Positions 17,535-26,299 of a stretch of 64,000 nt of DNA are shown piece by piece. The stretch is from an uncultured Lachnospiraceae bacterium. Its GTDB lineage: Bacteria > Bacillota > Clostridia > Lachnospirales > Lachnospiraceae. The notes beneath the pieces were generated by a model. That model was not told the DNA's origin and did not search any database. It saw nothing but the letters and a program-made list of their open reading frames with translations. Numbering within the stretch: position 1 is the first letter of the stretch; every line of letters begins with the position of its first letter. The stretch spans positions 1 through 64,000 of the forward strand of contig CAJUJP010000007.1 of assembly GCA_910586615.1 (NCBI GenBank). Direction: 5' to 3'. The position numbers were made by a program, and so were the translations under genes.

Positions 17535-19241
17535 TTATATTCCCCCGTTCTGCCAGCTTCCGTCAGCAAGAAACCTCTCCGCCATCGTTTCCGCCTCACG
17601 GATAATATTGCTGTCATACCCCAGCATCTTAAGCAGCGCTATGGCATTCCTCGTGGTGGCAGGTCCGGGGATCAGCTTGTACGGGAAGAAAATATCATCC
17701 TCCTCGATGCGCTCCTCAAAATGATAATTATCATATTCCTGTTCCAGCAGCTTCGTCAATTCCACATCATGAGTTGCCGCAAAACATACGGCGTGATCCG
17801 CAGCAAGCATACGCATGATCTGCGTGGAGGCGGCGATCCGTTCCACTGTATTTGTTCCCCGGAGTACCTCATCCACAAAACACAACACATGACAATGTTT
17901 CTGCTCCGCCTCTTTTACCTGATCCAGAATACGCTTAATGGATCTGATCTCCACCATGTAATAACTCTGTCCGCTGACCAGGTCATCTTTCAAAGCCATG
18001 GAAGAATAAATCCTGAAAACAGGCGCCTCATAACATTTTGCCAGACAGGTATGGATCGTCTGTGCAAACAGCGCATTAACTGCCACAGCCCGCAGAAAAG
18101 TGGATTTGCCCGAAGCATTGGAACCGGTCAGCAGCACCCCTTTTTTGGCCGTTATGGAATTTTTCACCGGATCTGTCAGAAGCGGATGATACGCCTCCTC
18201 CAGAAGAAGCCGGCGCTCTGCATCCTGCCGGAAATCTATGGACGGAACGCACCATTGTCCGTCAAGACTTTTCCTGTAGGAACCGATCACCACCGCAGTC
18301 TCAATCTGTCCGGTCAGCGTGATCATTTCATCGATTTCCGGCATATGTCCCCTTACGGCGCGCAGGGCATTGTTAAACTGGATCAGATCCAGATAAAAAA
18401 TCATCCGCAGATAGTCCAGAACAACGCCCAGCGGATTGCCGTTTCCTTTATCAGTGAATACGATCAGGTATGCATTCCGGATAAATCCCTTCATCTGCCT
18501 GTGGCATTCTTTCAGCCGCTCCTGCTCCCGTTCAATCCCCGTTATCTTCTTTTGTCCCAGCCGCTCTGCACTGTCCAGAAGTCTTGTGATATAACGAAAA
18601 CTTGTGATGTATGGTTCTATCTCTTTATATTCCTTAAAATAGCCTATAATATTGTGGCAGAGTACCACAAGCAGCGCGACCAGTCCCGCAGGAAGGGATA
18701 CAAACATGGCTGCCACACTCAATATGAGCAGCACATTACTGATCACATATTTACCATTCCTGCGCTCTCCCAGCGTATCCAGATTATCAAGATATTCATA
18801 GATGGAATATTTTCCCATCCTGCCCAGACCCGCAAACATGCGCTGTACCGCATGTCTTTCCTCTTCATGCTCCATAAAAAACCGGATCTGTGCCTCGGTC
18901 CGTTCCAGCTCAGCCTCTTCATAGACCGGTGTCCGCAGCCTGTAATAAAGATATTCGTCTCCCGCCGCACTGCAGGACGCATTCATCCTCTGATAGACCG
19001 TGTCCATGTTCAGGTCATTCCACGTAATGTCGTCTATCTGCCCCTCTGAAGGGTGTTTCACATAATACATACTGATATGTTTCAGTTCTTCCGCCGTATA
19101 ACTTCGCTCGGAAGCCTTACCATAGCTCTGATAGATCTGTGCCAGATAAGCCTTCTGACAGGATCTGCTGCTCAAATACTCATTTCCCATAATCAGTACG
19201 ATAAACAATACGATCACGCCTGCAAGTACTATATATTCCAT
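17535..19241 (-). CDS. Membrane-anchored MutS-family ATPase
   Basis: The 568-aa protein starts with a membrane helix, has a second hydrophobic region around residues 170-200, then a MutS-type clamp/lever region and the MutS ATPase: Walker A GSNASGKST, Walker B CFVDEVLRGTN, and AATHDVEL. It lacks the mismatch-recognition and connector domains of MutS1, so it is not the mismatch-repair sensor. Such short, membrane-bound homologues are widespread in Firmicutes without a settled role. It is immediately upstream of RNase HI. Confidence 0.85.
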   Translation of the reverse strand: MEYIVLAGVIVLFIVLIMGNEYLSSRSCQKAYLAQIYQSYGKASERSYTAEELKHISMYYVKHPSEGQIDDITWNDLNMDTVYQRMNASCSAAGDEYLYYRLRTPVYEEAELERTEAQIRFFMEHEEERHAVQRMFAGLGRMGKYSIYEYLDNLDTLGERRNGKYVISNVLLILSVAAMFVSLPAGLVALLVVLCHNIIGYFKEYKEIEPYITSFRYITRLLDSAERLGQKKITGIEREQERLKECHRQMKGFIRNAYLIVFTDKGNGNPLGVVLDYLRMIFYLDLIQFNNALRAVRGHMPEIDEMITLTGQIETAVVIGSYRKSLDGQWCVPSIDFRQDAERRLLLEEAYHPLLTDPVKNSITAKKGVLLTGSNASGKSTFLRAVAVNALFAQTIHTCLAKCYEAPVFRIYSSMALKDDLVSGQSYYMVEIRSIKRILDQVKEAEQKHCHVLCFVDEVLRGTNTVERIAASTQIMRMLAADHAVCFAATHDVELTKLLEQEYDNYHFEERIEEDDIFFPYKLIPGPATTRNAIALLKMLGYDSNIIREAETMAERFLADGSWQNGGI

Positions 19242-19280
19242 CGTGAATGGTTCCTTCTTTCACCTTTTTTACTTATTGAT

Positions 19281-20585
19281 CTATCTGAACCCGTCTATGA
19301 TCTCATTTGCCTTCCGGTAGATTTCCTCCACGTCACCTGCTTCGGAAAATACACCGTTCTCATATAAAATCTTACCATGAATCATAGTCATCTTCACATT
19401 CTGCTTACTGCCGCTGTAAACCAGATTCTTGGGAATGTTATTCACGGGCTGCATGTTGGGCTGATGCAGATCAATCATAATAATATCTGCAAGTTTCCCT
19501 TCCGCCAGTACATCCGTATCCGGCAGATTCATGGCCAGTGAACCGTTTACCGTAGCCATCTTCAACACTTCCCATGCATCTACGGCAGAAGCATCCTTCT
19601 CCCGCAGTTTTGCAAGTCCGGTCACTAAGAACATCTCCCGGAACATATCCAGACAGTTATTGCTGGCCGGCCCGTCCGTTCCGATGGCCACATTGATCCC
19701 CCTTGCCAGATATTCCGAGATTGGCGCGATACCGCTGGCAAGCTTCGTATTGGAGCCCGGATTTGTGACCACACTCAGCTTACGCTTACGGAATATCTCC
19801 ATATCTTCGTCATTCAGATAAACGCAGTGATAACCGCCGCCGCCGTAATCAAAAATCCCCAGAGAGTCAAACAGTTTTGCCGGTGTCATACCATGACGCT
19901 CTATACAACCGTCCACCTCGGCCTGTGTTTCAGCCAGATGGGTGTAGACAGGCGCCTGATATTTGCGGGCAAGCTCTGCAGCGCTTTCCAGCAGACTGCG
20001 GGAACATGTGTACTCCGCATGAAATCCGATAAAATAACTGAGCAGCGGATGATCCTTGTTAAGTTTCTGATAATACTGTTCTGTTTTTTTCAGTGCTTCC
20101 CCGAAATTCTCCTGCCCGCTCATACCGCTCACCTGTACACACCGCATTCCCATGTCCACACAGGCCTGGGCTGTCATCTCAGGGGCCAGATACATATCAA
20201 AAATAGCCGTGACACCGCTGGTCAGGTATTCCAGAACCGCCAGCTTCGTCAAATGATAGATCATCTCCCCGTCCATTCTTGCCTCAATGGGAAATATCTG
20301 TTTCGTAAGCCAGTCATGCAGCGGCAGGTCATCTGCATAGGAACGGAGCAGCGTCATACCGGAATGAGTGTGTGCATTTTTAAAGCCGGGCATAAGAAGA
20401 TTTCCCTCACAGTCTATTTCTCTGTCCCACAGGATGCTTTCCTGTCCGGACTTCCGGCAGGCCGGGGCCGTGTCACTCCCGTCACCTGCATAAATGATAC
20501 GGTCATTCTGCACCCAGAGCTCACCTTGCAGGATCTCCGGGCTTTTCATTGTTAAGATACGTGCATTATAAAATCTGTAATTCAT
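19281..20585 (-). CDS. Amidohydrolase, 5'-methylthioadenosine/S-adenosylhomocysteine deaminase type
   Basis: The 434-aa metal-dependent hydrolase has the TrzA/MtaD pattern: NAHTHSGM (metal ligands), HAEYTCS, THLAET and IGTDGPASNN (metal Asp). Members deaminate methylthioadenosine, S-adenosylhomocysteine or adenosine to the inosine derivative. Its place 76 bases downstream of purine nucleoside phosphorylase, on the same strand, suggests they act in sequence in purine and methyl-cycle salvage. AAAGG precedes the ATG. Confidence 0.88.
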   Translation of the reverse strand: MNYRFYNARILTMKSPEILQGELWVQNDRIIYAGDGSDTAPACRKSGQESILWDREIDCEGNLLMPGFKNAHTHSGMTLLRSYADDLPLHDWLTKQIFPIEARMDGEMIYHLTKLAVLEYLTSGVTAIFDMYLAPEMTAQACVDMGMRCVQVSGMSGQENFGEALKKTEQYYQKLNKDHPLLSYFIGFHAEYTCSRSLLESAAELARKYQAPVYTHLAETQAEVDGCIERHGMTPAKLFDSLGIFDYGGGGYHCVYLNDEDMEIFRKRKLSVVTNPGSNTKLASGIAPISEYLARGINVAIGTDGPASNNCLDMFREMFLVTGLAKLREKDASAVDAWEVLKMATVNGSLAMNLPDTDVLAEGKLADIIMIDLHQPNMQPVNNIPKNLVYSGSKQNVKMTMIHGKILYENGVFSEAGDVEEIYRKANEIIDGFR

Positions 20586-20661
20586 ATGTGATTACGCCTT
20601 TCTCTCAATTATCCTGACTATCTGTTCTTTTATTCATCCAGGTCGTAAAACCTGACGGCCA

Positions 20662-21495
20662 TCAGATAAGATCCTTAAATTTCATGACAGACTCAACCAG
20701 CAGCTTCTCGAATTTAGGAGCCACTGCATTGGCTGCCTCCTGTACTTCCTCGTGTGTCAGCGGTGCACTGTTCATACCTGCTGCCAGATTGCTGACACAG
20801 GATACGCCGCAGATCTTCATGCCCATATGATTCGCTGCAATCGCTTCCACCACCGTACTCATGCCTACAGCGCTCACACCCAGCTTATGTAACATCTGTA
20901 TTTCCGCGGGAGACTCAAAAGAAGGCCCGGTAAGCTGCGCATAAATGCCTTCAAATAACTCGATATCGTTCTCCTTCGCCGTACTTCTGATTATTTCCTG
21001 CAGATCCTCATCGTAGACATGTGACATATCAGGAAACCTGGTTCCCAGCTCATCAATATTTGGTCCGATCAACGGATTCGGGGCGAAGAGGGAAACATGA
21101 TCCTGAATCAGCATCAGGCTGCCCGCATGGAAAGCCGGATTGATTCCGCCGGAAGCATTGGTCAGAAACAGGATCTTCGCACCCATCATCTTCATCAGAC
21201 GGGCGGGAAGCACCACGTCGGTGATGGGATAACCTTCATAATAGTGAACACGCCCCTGCATCAGAACAACAGGCACATCATGTATATAACCGAAAATAAA
21301 TTTGCCGGCATGTCCCGGAACAGTGGATACCGGAAAACCTTCAATCTCACTGTAGAGAAGCTCTGCTTTCACATCAACCGCCCTGGCAAAATTACCCAGA
21401 CCGGATCCAAGGACTATCGCAGCTTCGGGTGCAAAATCAATTTTGGATTTGTAACATTCATAGCATTTTAATAATTTTTCATAAACAGGATTCAT
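20662..21495 (-). CDS. punA: Purine nucleoside phosphorylase, trimeric (PNP/PunA) type
   Basis: The 277-aa protein shows VLGSGLG (phosphate loop), VPGHAG, GRVHYYEGY, LTNASGGIN, GPSFESPAEI and GMSTVVEAIAA, all typical of low-molecular-mass trimeric PNPs. It splits (deoxy)inosine and guanosine with phosphate. The start is ATG 21495 (MNPVYE), eight bases after AAAGGCGG; the frame upstream runs through the spoIVA terminator and is not coding. The MTA/SAH deaminase gene follows in the same direction. Confidence 0.94.
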   Translation of the reverse strand: MNPVYEKLLKCYECYKSKIDFAPEAAIVLGSGLGNFARAVDVKAELLYSEIEGFPVSTVPGHAGKFIFGYIHDVPVVLMQGRVHYYEGYPITDVVLPARLMKMMGAKILFLTNASGGINPAFHAGSLMLIQDHVSLFAPNPLIGPNIDELGTRFPDMSHVYDEDLQEIIRSTAKENDIELFEGIYAQLTGPSFESPAEIQMLHKLGVSAVGMSTVVEAIAANHMGMKICGVSCVSNLAAGMNSAPLTHEEVQEAANAVAPKFEKLLVESVMKFKDLI

Positions 21496-21612
21496 ACGCG
21501 ATACCGCCTTTCTGTAAATCGGGATTGCCCATGTCGATCCGGCCAAACCGCTTACGAGCTTATCATAACATCGACATGCCAGAAACTCAAGGCATTTTGC
21601 CCTGTAATACAG

Positions 21613-21640
21613 AAAACACCCCGCTGCCGGGCAGCGAGGC
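21613..21640 (-). terminator. Intrinsic terminator after spoIVA
   Basis: GCCTCGCTGC and GCAGCGGGGT form a GC-rich stem with a very short loop on the minus strand, followed by TTTTCTG. It separates spoIVA from the phosphorylase. Confidence 0.8.
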
Positions 21641-21657
21641 ATCCTCTCGATCCACTG

Positions 21658-23145
21658 TCATATAATAATACAAACCATCCCGCCATTACTGTCATTGACA
21701 ATCTTCTGCATGGTCTCCTGCAGTTTCGCCTGGCTCTCCTCGTTGATCATGGAGATCTTGCCGGTAATACCGTCGTTCACAAGCTGTTCCACGGTCTTGC
21801 CGAAGATGTTGGTCTCCCAGATTCCCTCCTCGCTTGTTCCCGTATCGGAAATAAACTGGATCAGATCCCTGGCCTGTTCCTCCGTACCTACAATGGGCGC
21901 GATCTCTGTCTCGATACTGGCCTTGATCATATGAATGCTGGGGCTTTCCGCCTTGATCTTCACGCCGAACTTGTTGCCCTGTCTGATCAGCTCCGGTTTC
22001 TCCAGCATAATCTCCTCACGGTCGGGCATCACCACACCGTAGCCTTTGTAGCGTACGGAATCCAGTGCATGGAGCACCTTCACATATTCGCGCTTCATCT
22101 TGGCCATCTCCTTCAAGGTGGCAAGCATCTGATACTCGCTGCCGATATTTTCACCCACAAGTTCACTGATCATCTCATAGTAATAAGCGTCGTCCACATC
22201 CAGAATCACCCGCACACTGCCGTCGGACATGTTAATGCCGTCCAGCTTGCACTTCTTGATATACTCGCTCTCAGGCATAAAATTGTTTGTGGTGATATCA
22301 CGGATATTGCTTAAATCTGCCATCAACTGCTTGATCTGTGCCACAATATCCTGTTTCATCTTATGATCATAAGGAAGCATTTCCACCCATTTCGGCATAT
22401 AAAATTCGATCATGGTAAGCGGGAACTCGTAAAGAATATTCTCCATAATATGGTTAATGTCTTCCCGTTTGAGCTGCTCACAGTTTACCGGCATTACGGT
22501 CACCTGATATTTCTCGCTGATCTCATCCGCCAGTGCCCGCGTCTCTTCCGCATAAGGCTTTGCGGAATTGAGCAGCACGATAAAGGGCTTGCCCAGAGAC
22601 TGCAGTTCATTGATGGTACGTTCCTCCGCCTCCAGGAAATGATTGCGTCCCAGTTCTCCGAAGGACCCGTCACAGGTCACCACAATCCCGATGGTAGAAT
22701 GGTCCTTGATGACTTTTCTCGTACCGATCTCCGCCGCCTTCGTGAAAGGAATCTCATCCACTGACCAGGGCGTCTTCACCATGCGCTCCATGTCCTCTTC
22801 CATATGCCCTGACGCGCCTTCCACCATATAGCCTACACAGTCGATCAGCCTCACATTCACATCAATATCCGTTCCCAGCCTGATATGTGCCGCCTCTTTC
22901 GGTATAAACTTCGGTTCTGTGGTAGTGATCGTCTTCCCGCCGGCGCTCTGTGGCATCTCATCCTGCGCCCGCTCTTTCTCATTTTCGTCCTCCATAAAAG
23001 GAAGCACGAGCAGATTCATAAAGCGTTTGATAAAAGTGGACTTCCCCGTTCTGACCGGTCCCACCACGCCCAGATAAATCTCCCCTCCTGTGCGGAGCTG
23101 TATATCTTTATACAGGTCATATGTACTGTTCTGCAAAAAATCCAT
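21658..23145 (-). CDS. spoIVA: Stage IV sporulation protein A, coat morphogenetic ATPase
   Basis: The 495-aa protein is full length for SpoIVA. It starts MDFLQNSTYDLYKDI, has Walker A GPVRTGKST near residue 30, the DCVGYMVEGA segment and ends GGMVCIII. SpoIVA polymerises on the mother-cell face of the forespore using ATP and is needed for coat and cortex assembly. In Bacillus it is made under sigma-E. AGGAGG lies seven bases before ATG 23145, inside a strong hairpin, and a sigma-E-like promoter overlaps that hairpin. Confidence 0.97.
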   Translation of the reverse strand: MDFLQNSTYDLYKDIQLRTGGEIYLGVVGPVRTGKSTFIKRFMNLLVLPFMEDENEKERAQDEMPQSAGGKTITTTEPKFIPKEAAHIRLGTDIDVNVRLIDCVGYMVEGASGHMEEDMERMVKTPWSVDEIPFTKAAEIGTRKVIKDHSTIGIVVTCDGSFGELGRNHFLEAEERTINELQSLGKPFIVLLNSAKPYAEETRALADEISEKYQVTVMPVNCEQLKREDINHIMENILYEFPLTMIEFYMPKWVEMLPYDHKMKQDIVAQIKQLMADLSNIRDITTNNFMPESEYIKKCKLDGINMSDGSVRVILDVDDAYYYEMISELVGENIGSEYQMLATLKEMAKMKREYVKVLHALDSVRYKGYGVVMPDREEIMLEKPELIRQGNKFGVKIKAESPSIHMIKASIETEIAPIVGTEEQARDLIQFISDTGTSEEGIWETNIFGKTVEQLVNDGITGKISMINEESQAKLQETMQKIVNDSNGGMVCIII

Positions 23146-23152
23146 ATAAAAA

Positions 23153-23188
23153 CCTCCTGCTTATACTGGTAAATGTATATGCAGGAGG
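23153..23188 (-). promoter_or_regulatory. Hairpin covering the spoIVA ribosome-binding site; also terminator-like
   Basis: Arms 23175-23188 and 23153-23166 pair at 13 of 14 positions with an 8-base loop. The 3' arm contains the AGGAGG of spoIVA and is followed by TTTTTAT. For RNA coming from the lactonase gene it would be both an intrinsic terminator and a block on spoIVA translation. RNA started at the sigma-E promoter begins in the loop and cannot form it. Confidence 0.7.
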
Positions 23189-23202
23189 AACCCTGTCTAT
23201 TC
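23174..23202 (-). promoter_or_regulatory. Sigma-E-like promoter of spoIVA
   Basis: GAATA (23202-23198), 16 bases, then CATATACA (23181-23174) match the sigma-E pattern (ATA ... CATAYANT) at the right spacing, except for the last base. Transcription would start near 23168. Confidence 0.6.
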
Positions 23203-23205
23203 TAT

Positions 23206-24273
23206 TCAGTCTGAGATTTTGTGGAAAATGATACAGTTAGGCTGATTTACTCTGATTTCCTTACCATTCATCACCAGAAGCCCGTTCTTTAAGTCCACGT
23301 TAAAAAATGTCATGGTATCGGACTCATGGTTCAGTGAAACCAGATGTTTGTTATCCGGGAAAAGAATCGCGTCCTTCGGATAATCGCCGCTGATCGGAAG
23401 GCAGAGAATCTTTTCAAGCATACCTGTCTTCTGATCGATCTTGTAAATAATCGTGCTGTTGTCACCGGCATTGGAACTTACCATATATTTGAAATCTTCC
23501 GATATATTCAGCGCGCTGGCCGCAGACCCGCCCGCGTGATAGTCATTCAGTGTGGATATGGTCTGTATCTTCTCAAACTCAGGATTGCCGTTTACCTCCT
23601 CATAAGTATAGACATCAATATAGTTCTTTAACTCATGTACAATATAAAGAAATCTGCCGTCCTTGGAAAACTTCAAATGCCGGGGCGCTGATTCCTGCTC
23701 GCTTCGGATCATATCAATGGGTTTCAGCTTACCGCTCTCATGATTCAACCGATACACATTCACATGATCAAGTCCCAGATCTGCGGCACACAAATAATGG
23801 TTGTCTCTTGTCATCTTAACACAATTGACATGAGGCCTGAAATTCCGCTCTGCAATACTGCCCAGTCCCTTATGATAAATCTCTTCCGTGATCTCTCCGA
23901 TCCCGCCGTCTTCTCTCAGACGAAGCACTGTGATCTTGCCGTCATGATAACCGCCCACAAATAGGAATTTGTCTTCGTAATCCGTGGACAGATAACATCC
24001 CCGCATACCGTTGATGCTGCCCTCGTTAACCACTTCCAGATCACCGCCGGGCAGAATCTTATAAGCCTCCACACCGAAGTCTGTGATCGAATACAGGAAC
24101 TTGCTGTTATGGGAAATCGTAATATAGGAGGAATTGGTGATCTCCACCTGGTTCTTCTCAGTCATTCTGCCTTTCTTCATATCCACGTCATAGATCTTAA
24201 TGCCGTAGTTATCTTCCTTCCCCACCGTATAAGTAGAAACATATGCCACATATTTCCCCTGACTCATATTCAT
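23206..24273 (-). CDS. Beta-propeller lactonase (6-phosphogluconolactonase-like)
   Basis: The 355-aa protein lacks a signal peptide and is built of repeated beta-blade units (e.g. GCYLSTDYEDKFLFVGGYHDG, RHLKFSKDGRFLYIVHEL, SALNISEDFKYMVSSNAG), the pattern of the YkgB/YbhE seven-bladed lactonases. These hydrolyse 6-phosphogluconolactone or related sugar lactones; the substrate here is not certain. GAAAGG precedes ATG 24273. It ends 60 bases before spoIVA on the same strand. Confidence 0.82.
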   Translation of the reverse strand: MNMSQGKYVAYVSTYTVGKEDNYGIKIYDVDMKKGRMTEKNQVEITNSSYITISHNSKFLYSITDFGVEAYKILPGGDLEVVNEGSINGMRGCYLSTDYEDKFLFVGGYHDGKITVLRLREDGGIGEITEEIYHKGLGSIAERNFRPHVNCVKMTRDNHYLCAADLGLDHVNVYRLNHESGKLKPIDMIRSEQESAPRHLKFSKDGRFLYIVHELKNYIDVYTYEEVNGNPEFEKIQTISTLNDYHAGGSAASALNISEDFKYMVSSNAGDNSTIIYKIDQKTGMLEKILCLPISGDYPKDAILFPDNKHLVSLNHESDTMTFFNVDLKNGLLVMNGKEIRVNQPNCIIFHKISD

Positions 24274-24431
24274 ACCATACCTTTCTTTATATTGTAAAAT
24301 ATTATAAAGTTTTCTTCTTTACTTCATATACCGCTATTCCCGTAAATTCAAACCGTGTGTTTCATTTTATCACAAATAAAAGCCCTTGTTAATCTTTTTC
24401 ATAAAAAATGCCCTTATTTTTAAAAATACCA

Positions 24432-24459
24432 TTGACACAGCACTTCTTTCTTGTATAAT
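24432..24459 (+). promoter_or_regulatory. Sigma-A promoter of the puuR-like/pot operon
   Basis: TTGACA (24432-24437), a 16-base spacer and TATAAT (24454-24459) are both perfect hexamers. It drives the regulator gene and probably potABCD. Confidence 0.8.
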
Positions 24460-24473
24460 GAGACTCAGCGTCT

Positions 24474-24490
24474 GTTTAGTTTTAGTAAAC
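24474..24490. promoter_or_regulatory. Operator candidate, GTTTA-N7-TAAAC
   Basis: A dyad of 5-bp arms lies 15 bases after the -10 element, at the expected transcription start. It is the right size for an XRE-family dimer and would allow autoregulation by the adjacent regulator. A second partial half-site (AGTTTAT) follows. Confidence 0.4.
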
Positions 24491-24519
24491 TTTCAGTTTA
24501 TTATCACTGAGGTGCGGTG

Positions 24520-24591
24520 ATGACATATACATGGCCCGTAACGGATCAGGACGCCTGCGGCAATAACATTACAAATAACCGGAAGGAATGA
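24520..24591 (+). CDS. Short upstream open frame (possible leader peptide)
   Basis: An ATG seven bases after GAGG opens a 23-codon frame (MTYTWPVTDQ...NNRKE) that stops 10 bases before the regulator's ATG. The regulator's own best Shine-Dalgarno, AAGGA, is 13 bases from its ATG and overlaps the end of this frame, so translation may be coupled. There is no run of one amino acid. It could be a chance frame. Confidence 0.35.
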   Translation: MTYTWPVTDQDACGNNITNNRKE

Positions 24592-24601
24592 CGGCAGACT
24601 T

Positions 24602-25162
24602 ATGGACAGCAATGCAACCCGAGTGGAAATCGGCAATAAAATCAAGGAACTGCGCAATCAAAAGGGACTGACGCAGGAAGAACTGGCGGACCGCTGTGAG
24701 TTATCCAAGGGTTTCATCAGCCAGCTGGAAAATGACCTCACTTCCCCGTCCATAGCAACCCTGGTGGACATTCTCCAATGTCTGGGAACCAGCTTAAAGG
24801 ATTTCTTCGACGACGGTGAGGACGAGCAGATCGTTTTTACGAAAGATGATTTTTTTGAAAAAATAGATGCAGAACTGAACAACAAAATTGAGTGGATTAT
24901 TCCCAACGCACAGAAGAACATGATGGAACCGATCCGCGTCACTTTAGAACCCGGCGGATCCACCTATCCCGACCAGCCCCATGATGGCGAGGAATTCGGC
25001 TATGTGCTCTCCGGCTCTGTCACCATTGTAATCGGAAAGCGCAGCATAAAAGCAAAAAAGGGAGATGCATTTTACTATACCCCCCATGCAGAACATTATA
25101 TCAGAGCAAACGGCAAAACAGGCGCTGTTTTCCTGTGGATCAGCACCCCGCCTAATTTTTAA
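24602..25162 (+). CDS. XRE-family regulator with C-terminal cupin (PuuR-like)
   Basis: The 186-aa protein has an N-terminal helix-turn-helix (residues 8-62, LRNQKGLTQEELADRCE ... SKGFISQLEN), a linker, and a cupin sensor domain (residues about 105-185) with EFGYVLSGSV and GDAFYYTPHAEHYIRA. Regulators of this form control polyamine or amino-acid genes. It heads the potABCD operon on the same strand, 63 bases before potA, so polyamine-responsive control is a reasonable inference. Confidence 0.9.
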   Translation: MDSNATRVEIGNKIKELRNQKGLTQEELADRCELSKGFISQLENDLTSPSIATLVDILQCLGTSLKDFFDDGEDEQIVFTKDDFFEKIDAELNNKIEWIIPNAQKNMMEPIRVTLEPGGSTYPDQPHDGEEFGYVLSGSVTIVIGKRSIKAKKGDAFYYTPHAEHYIRANGKTGAVFLWISTPPNF

Positions 25163-25225
25163 AACAGCATTGTAACATCCGCTGTCAAACGCAATTATTT
25201 GTTATACTTTCGGAGGAACATACCC

Positions 25226-26299
25226 ATGTCAAAAGAATTGATCCATTTGAGTAATATTTCCAAATCCTTTGACGGACAAATGGTACTGGATGAACTGAAC
25301 CTGAAAATACATGAAAACGAGTTCGTGACACTGCTGGGTCCCAGCGGCTGCGGTAAAACTACTACCCTGCGCATTCTGGGCGGCTTCGCACAACCGGACA
25401 CCGGCAAGGTCATTTTCGACGGGCGGGATATCACAAAGGTACCGCCCAATAAAAGAGCCCTGAACACTGTTTTTCAGAAATATGCTCTGTTTACGCATAT
25501 GACCATCGCGGAAAACATTGCTTTCGGACTCAAGATCAAGAAAAAATCAAAGGGCTACATAGACGACAAGATCCGTTATGCGCTGAAGCTTGTAAATCTG
25601 GAAGGATACGAGAACCGTATGCCGGATTCCTTAAGCGGCGGCCAGCAGCAGCGAATCGCCATTGCCCGCGCCATCGTCAACGAGCCTAAAGTGCTCCTTC
25701 TGGATGAACCGCTGGGCGCTCTGGATCTGAAACTGCGCCAGGAAATGCAATACGAACTTATTCGTATGAAGAATGAACTGGGCATCACTTTTGTGTACGT
25801 GACACACGATCAGGAAGAGGCTCTTACCATGTCTGACACCATCGTCGTCATGAATCAGGGCTATATCCAGCAGATCGGCTCTCCGGAGTCCATCTATAAC
25901 GAGCCGGAAAATGCTTTTGTGGCGGATTTTATCGGAGACAGCAATATTATCCCCGCAGTCATGATCGAAGATAAGCTGGTGCGCATTCTGGACACTCGTT
26001 TTGCCTGTGTGGATACCGGATTCGGCCATAATAAACCGGTGGACGTGGTCATCCGGCCGGAAGACGTGGAACTTACCGCCCCGTCGGATGGTACTCTGCA
26101 GGGTGTTGTGACCCATCTGATCTTTAAGGGCGTCCACTATGAAATGGAAGTCATGGCCGGCGGCTTTGAATGGCTGGTACATTCCACCGTCATGCAGCCT
26201 GTGGGCAAAGAAGTGGGCATAAAGGTAGACCCATTCAACATCCAGATCATGAACAAACCGGAATCTGAAGACGAGGAGGCGGTAGCAATTGACATCTAA
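25226..26299 (+). CDS. potA: Spermidine/putrescine ABC transporter, ATP-binding subunit
   Basis: The 357-aa ATPase has Walker A GPSGCGKTT, signature LSGGQQQR, Walker B VLLLDEPLGALD, the H-loop THDQ, and a C-terminal TOBE domain that follows the PotA pattern (VVIRPEDVEL). The start is ATG 25226 (MSKELI), nine bases after GGAGG. It overlaps potB by 11 bases. Confidence 0.95.
   Translation: MSKELIHLSNISKSFDGQMVLDELNLKIHENEFVTLLGPSGCGKTTTLRILGGFAQPDTGKVIFDGRDITKVPPNKRALNTVFQKYALFTHMTIAENIAFGLKIKKKSKGYIDDKIRYALKLVNLEGYENRMPDSLSGGQQQRIAIARAIVNEPKVLLLDEPLGALDLKLRQEMQYELIRMKNELGITFVYVTHDQEEALTMSDTIVVMNQGYIQQIGSPESIYNEPENAFVADFIGDSNIIPAVMIEDKLVRILDTRFACVDTGFGHNKPVDVVIRPEDVELTAPSDGTLQGVVTHLIFKGVHYEMEVMAGGFEWLVHSTVMQPVGKEVGIKVDPFNIQIMNKPESEDEEAVAIDI

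Noticed and set aside
17112..19049. A 645-codon open frame on the plus strand opposite rnhA and the MutS-like gene
   Set aside because: It is the antisense of two well-supported genes, has no ribosome-binding site, and its translation lacks domain patterns.
20662..21642. An N-terminal extension of about 49 residues on purine nucleoside phosphorylase
   Set aside because: The extension covers the spoIVA terminator hairpin, and a good ribosome-binding site precedes ATG 21495.
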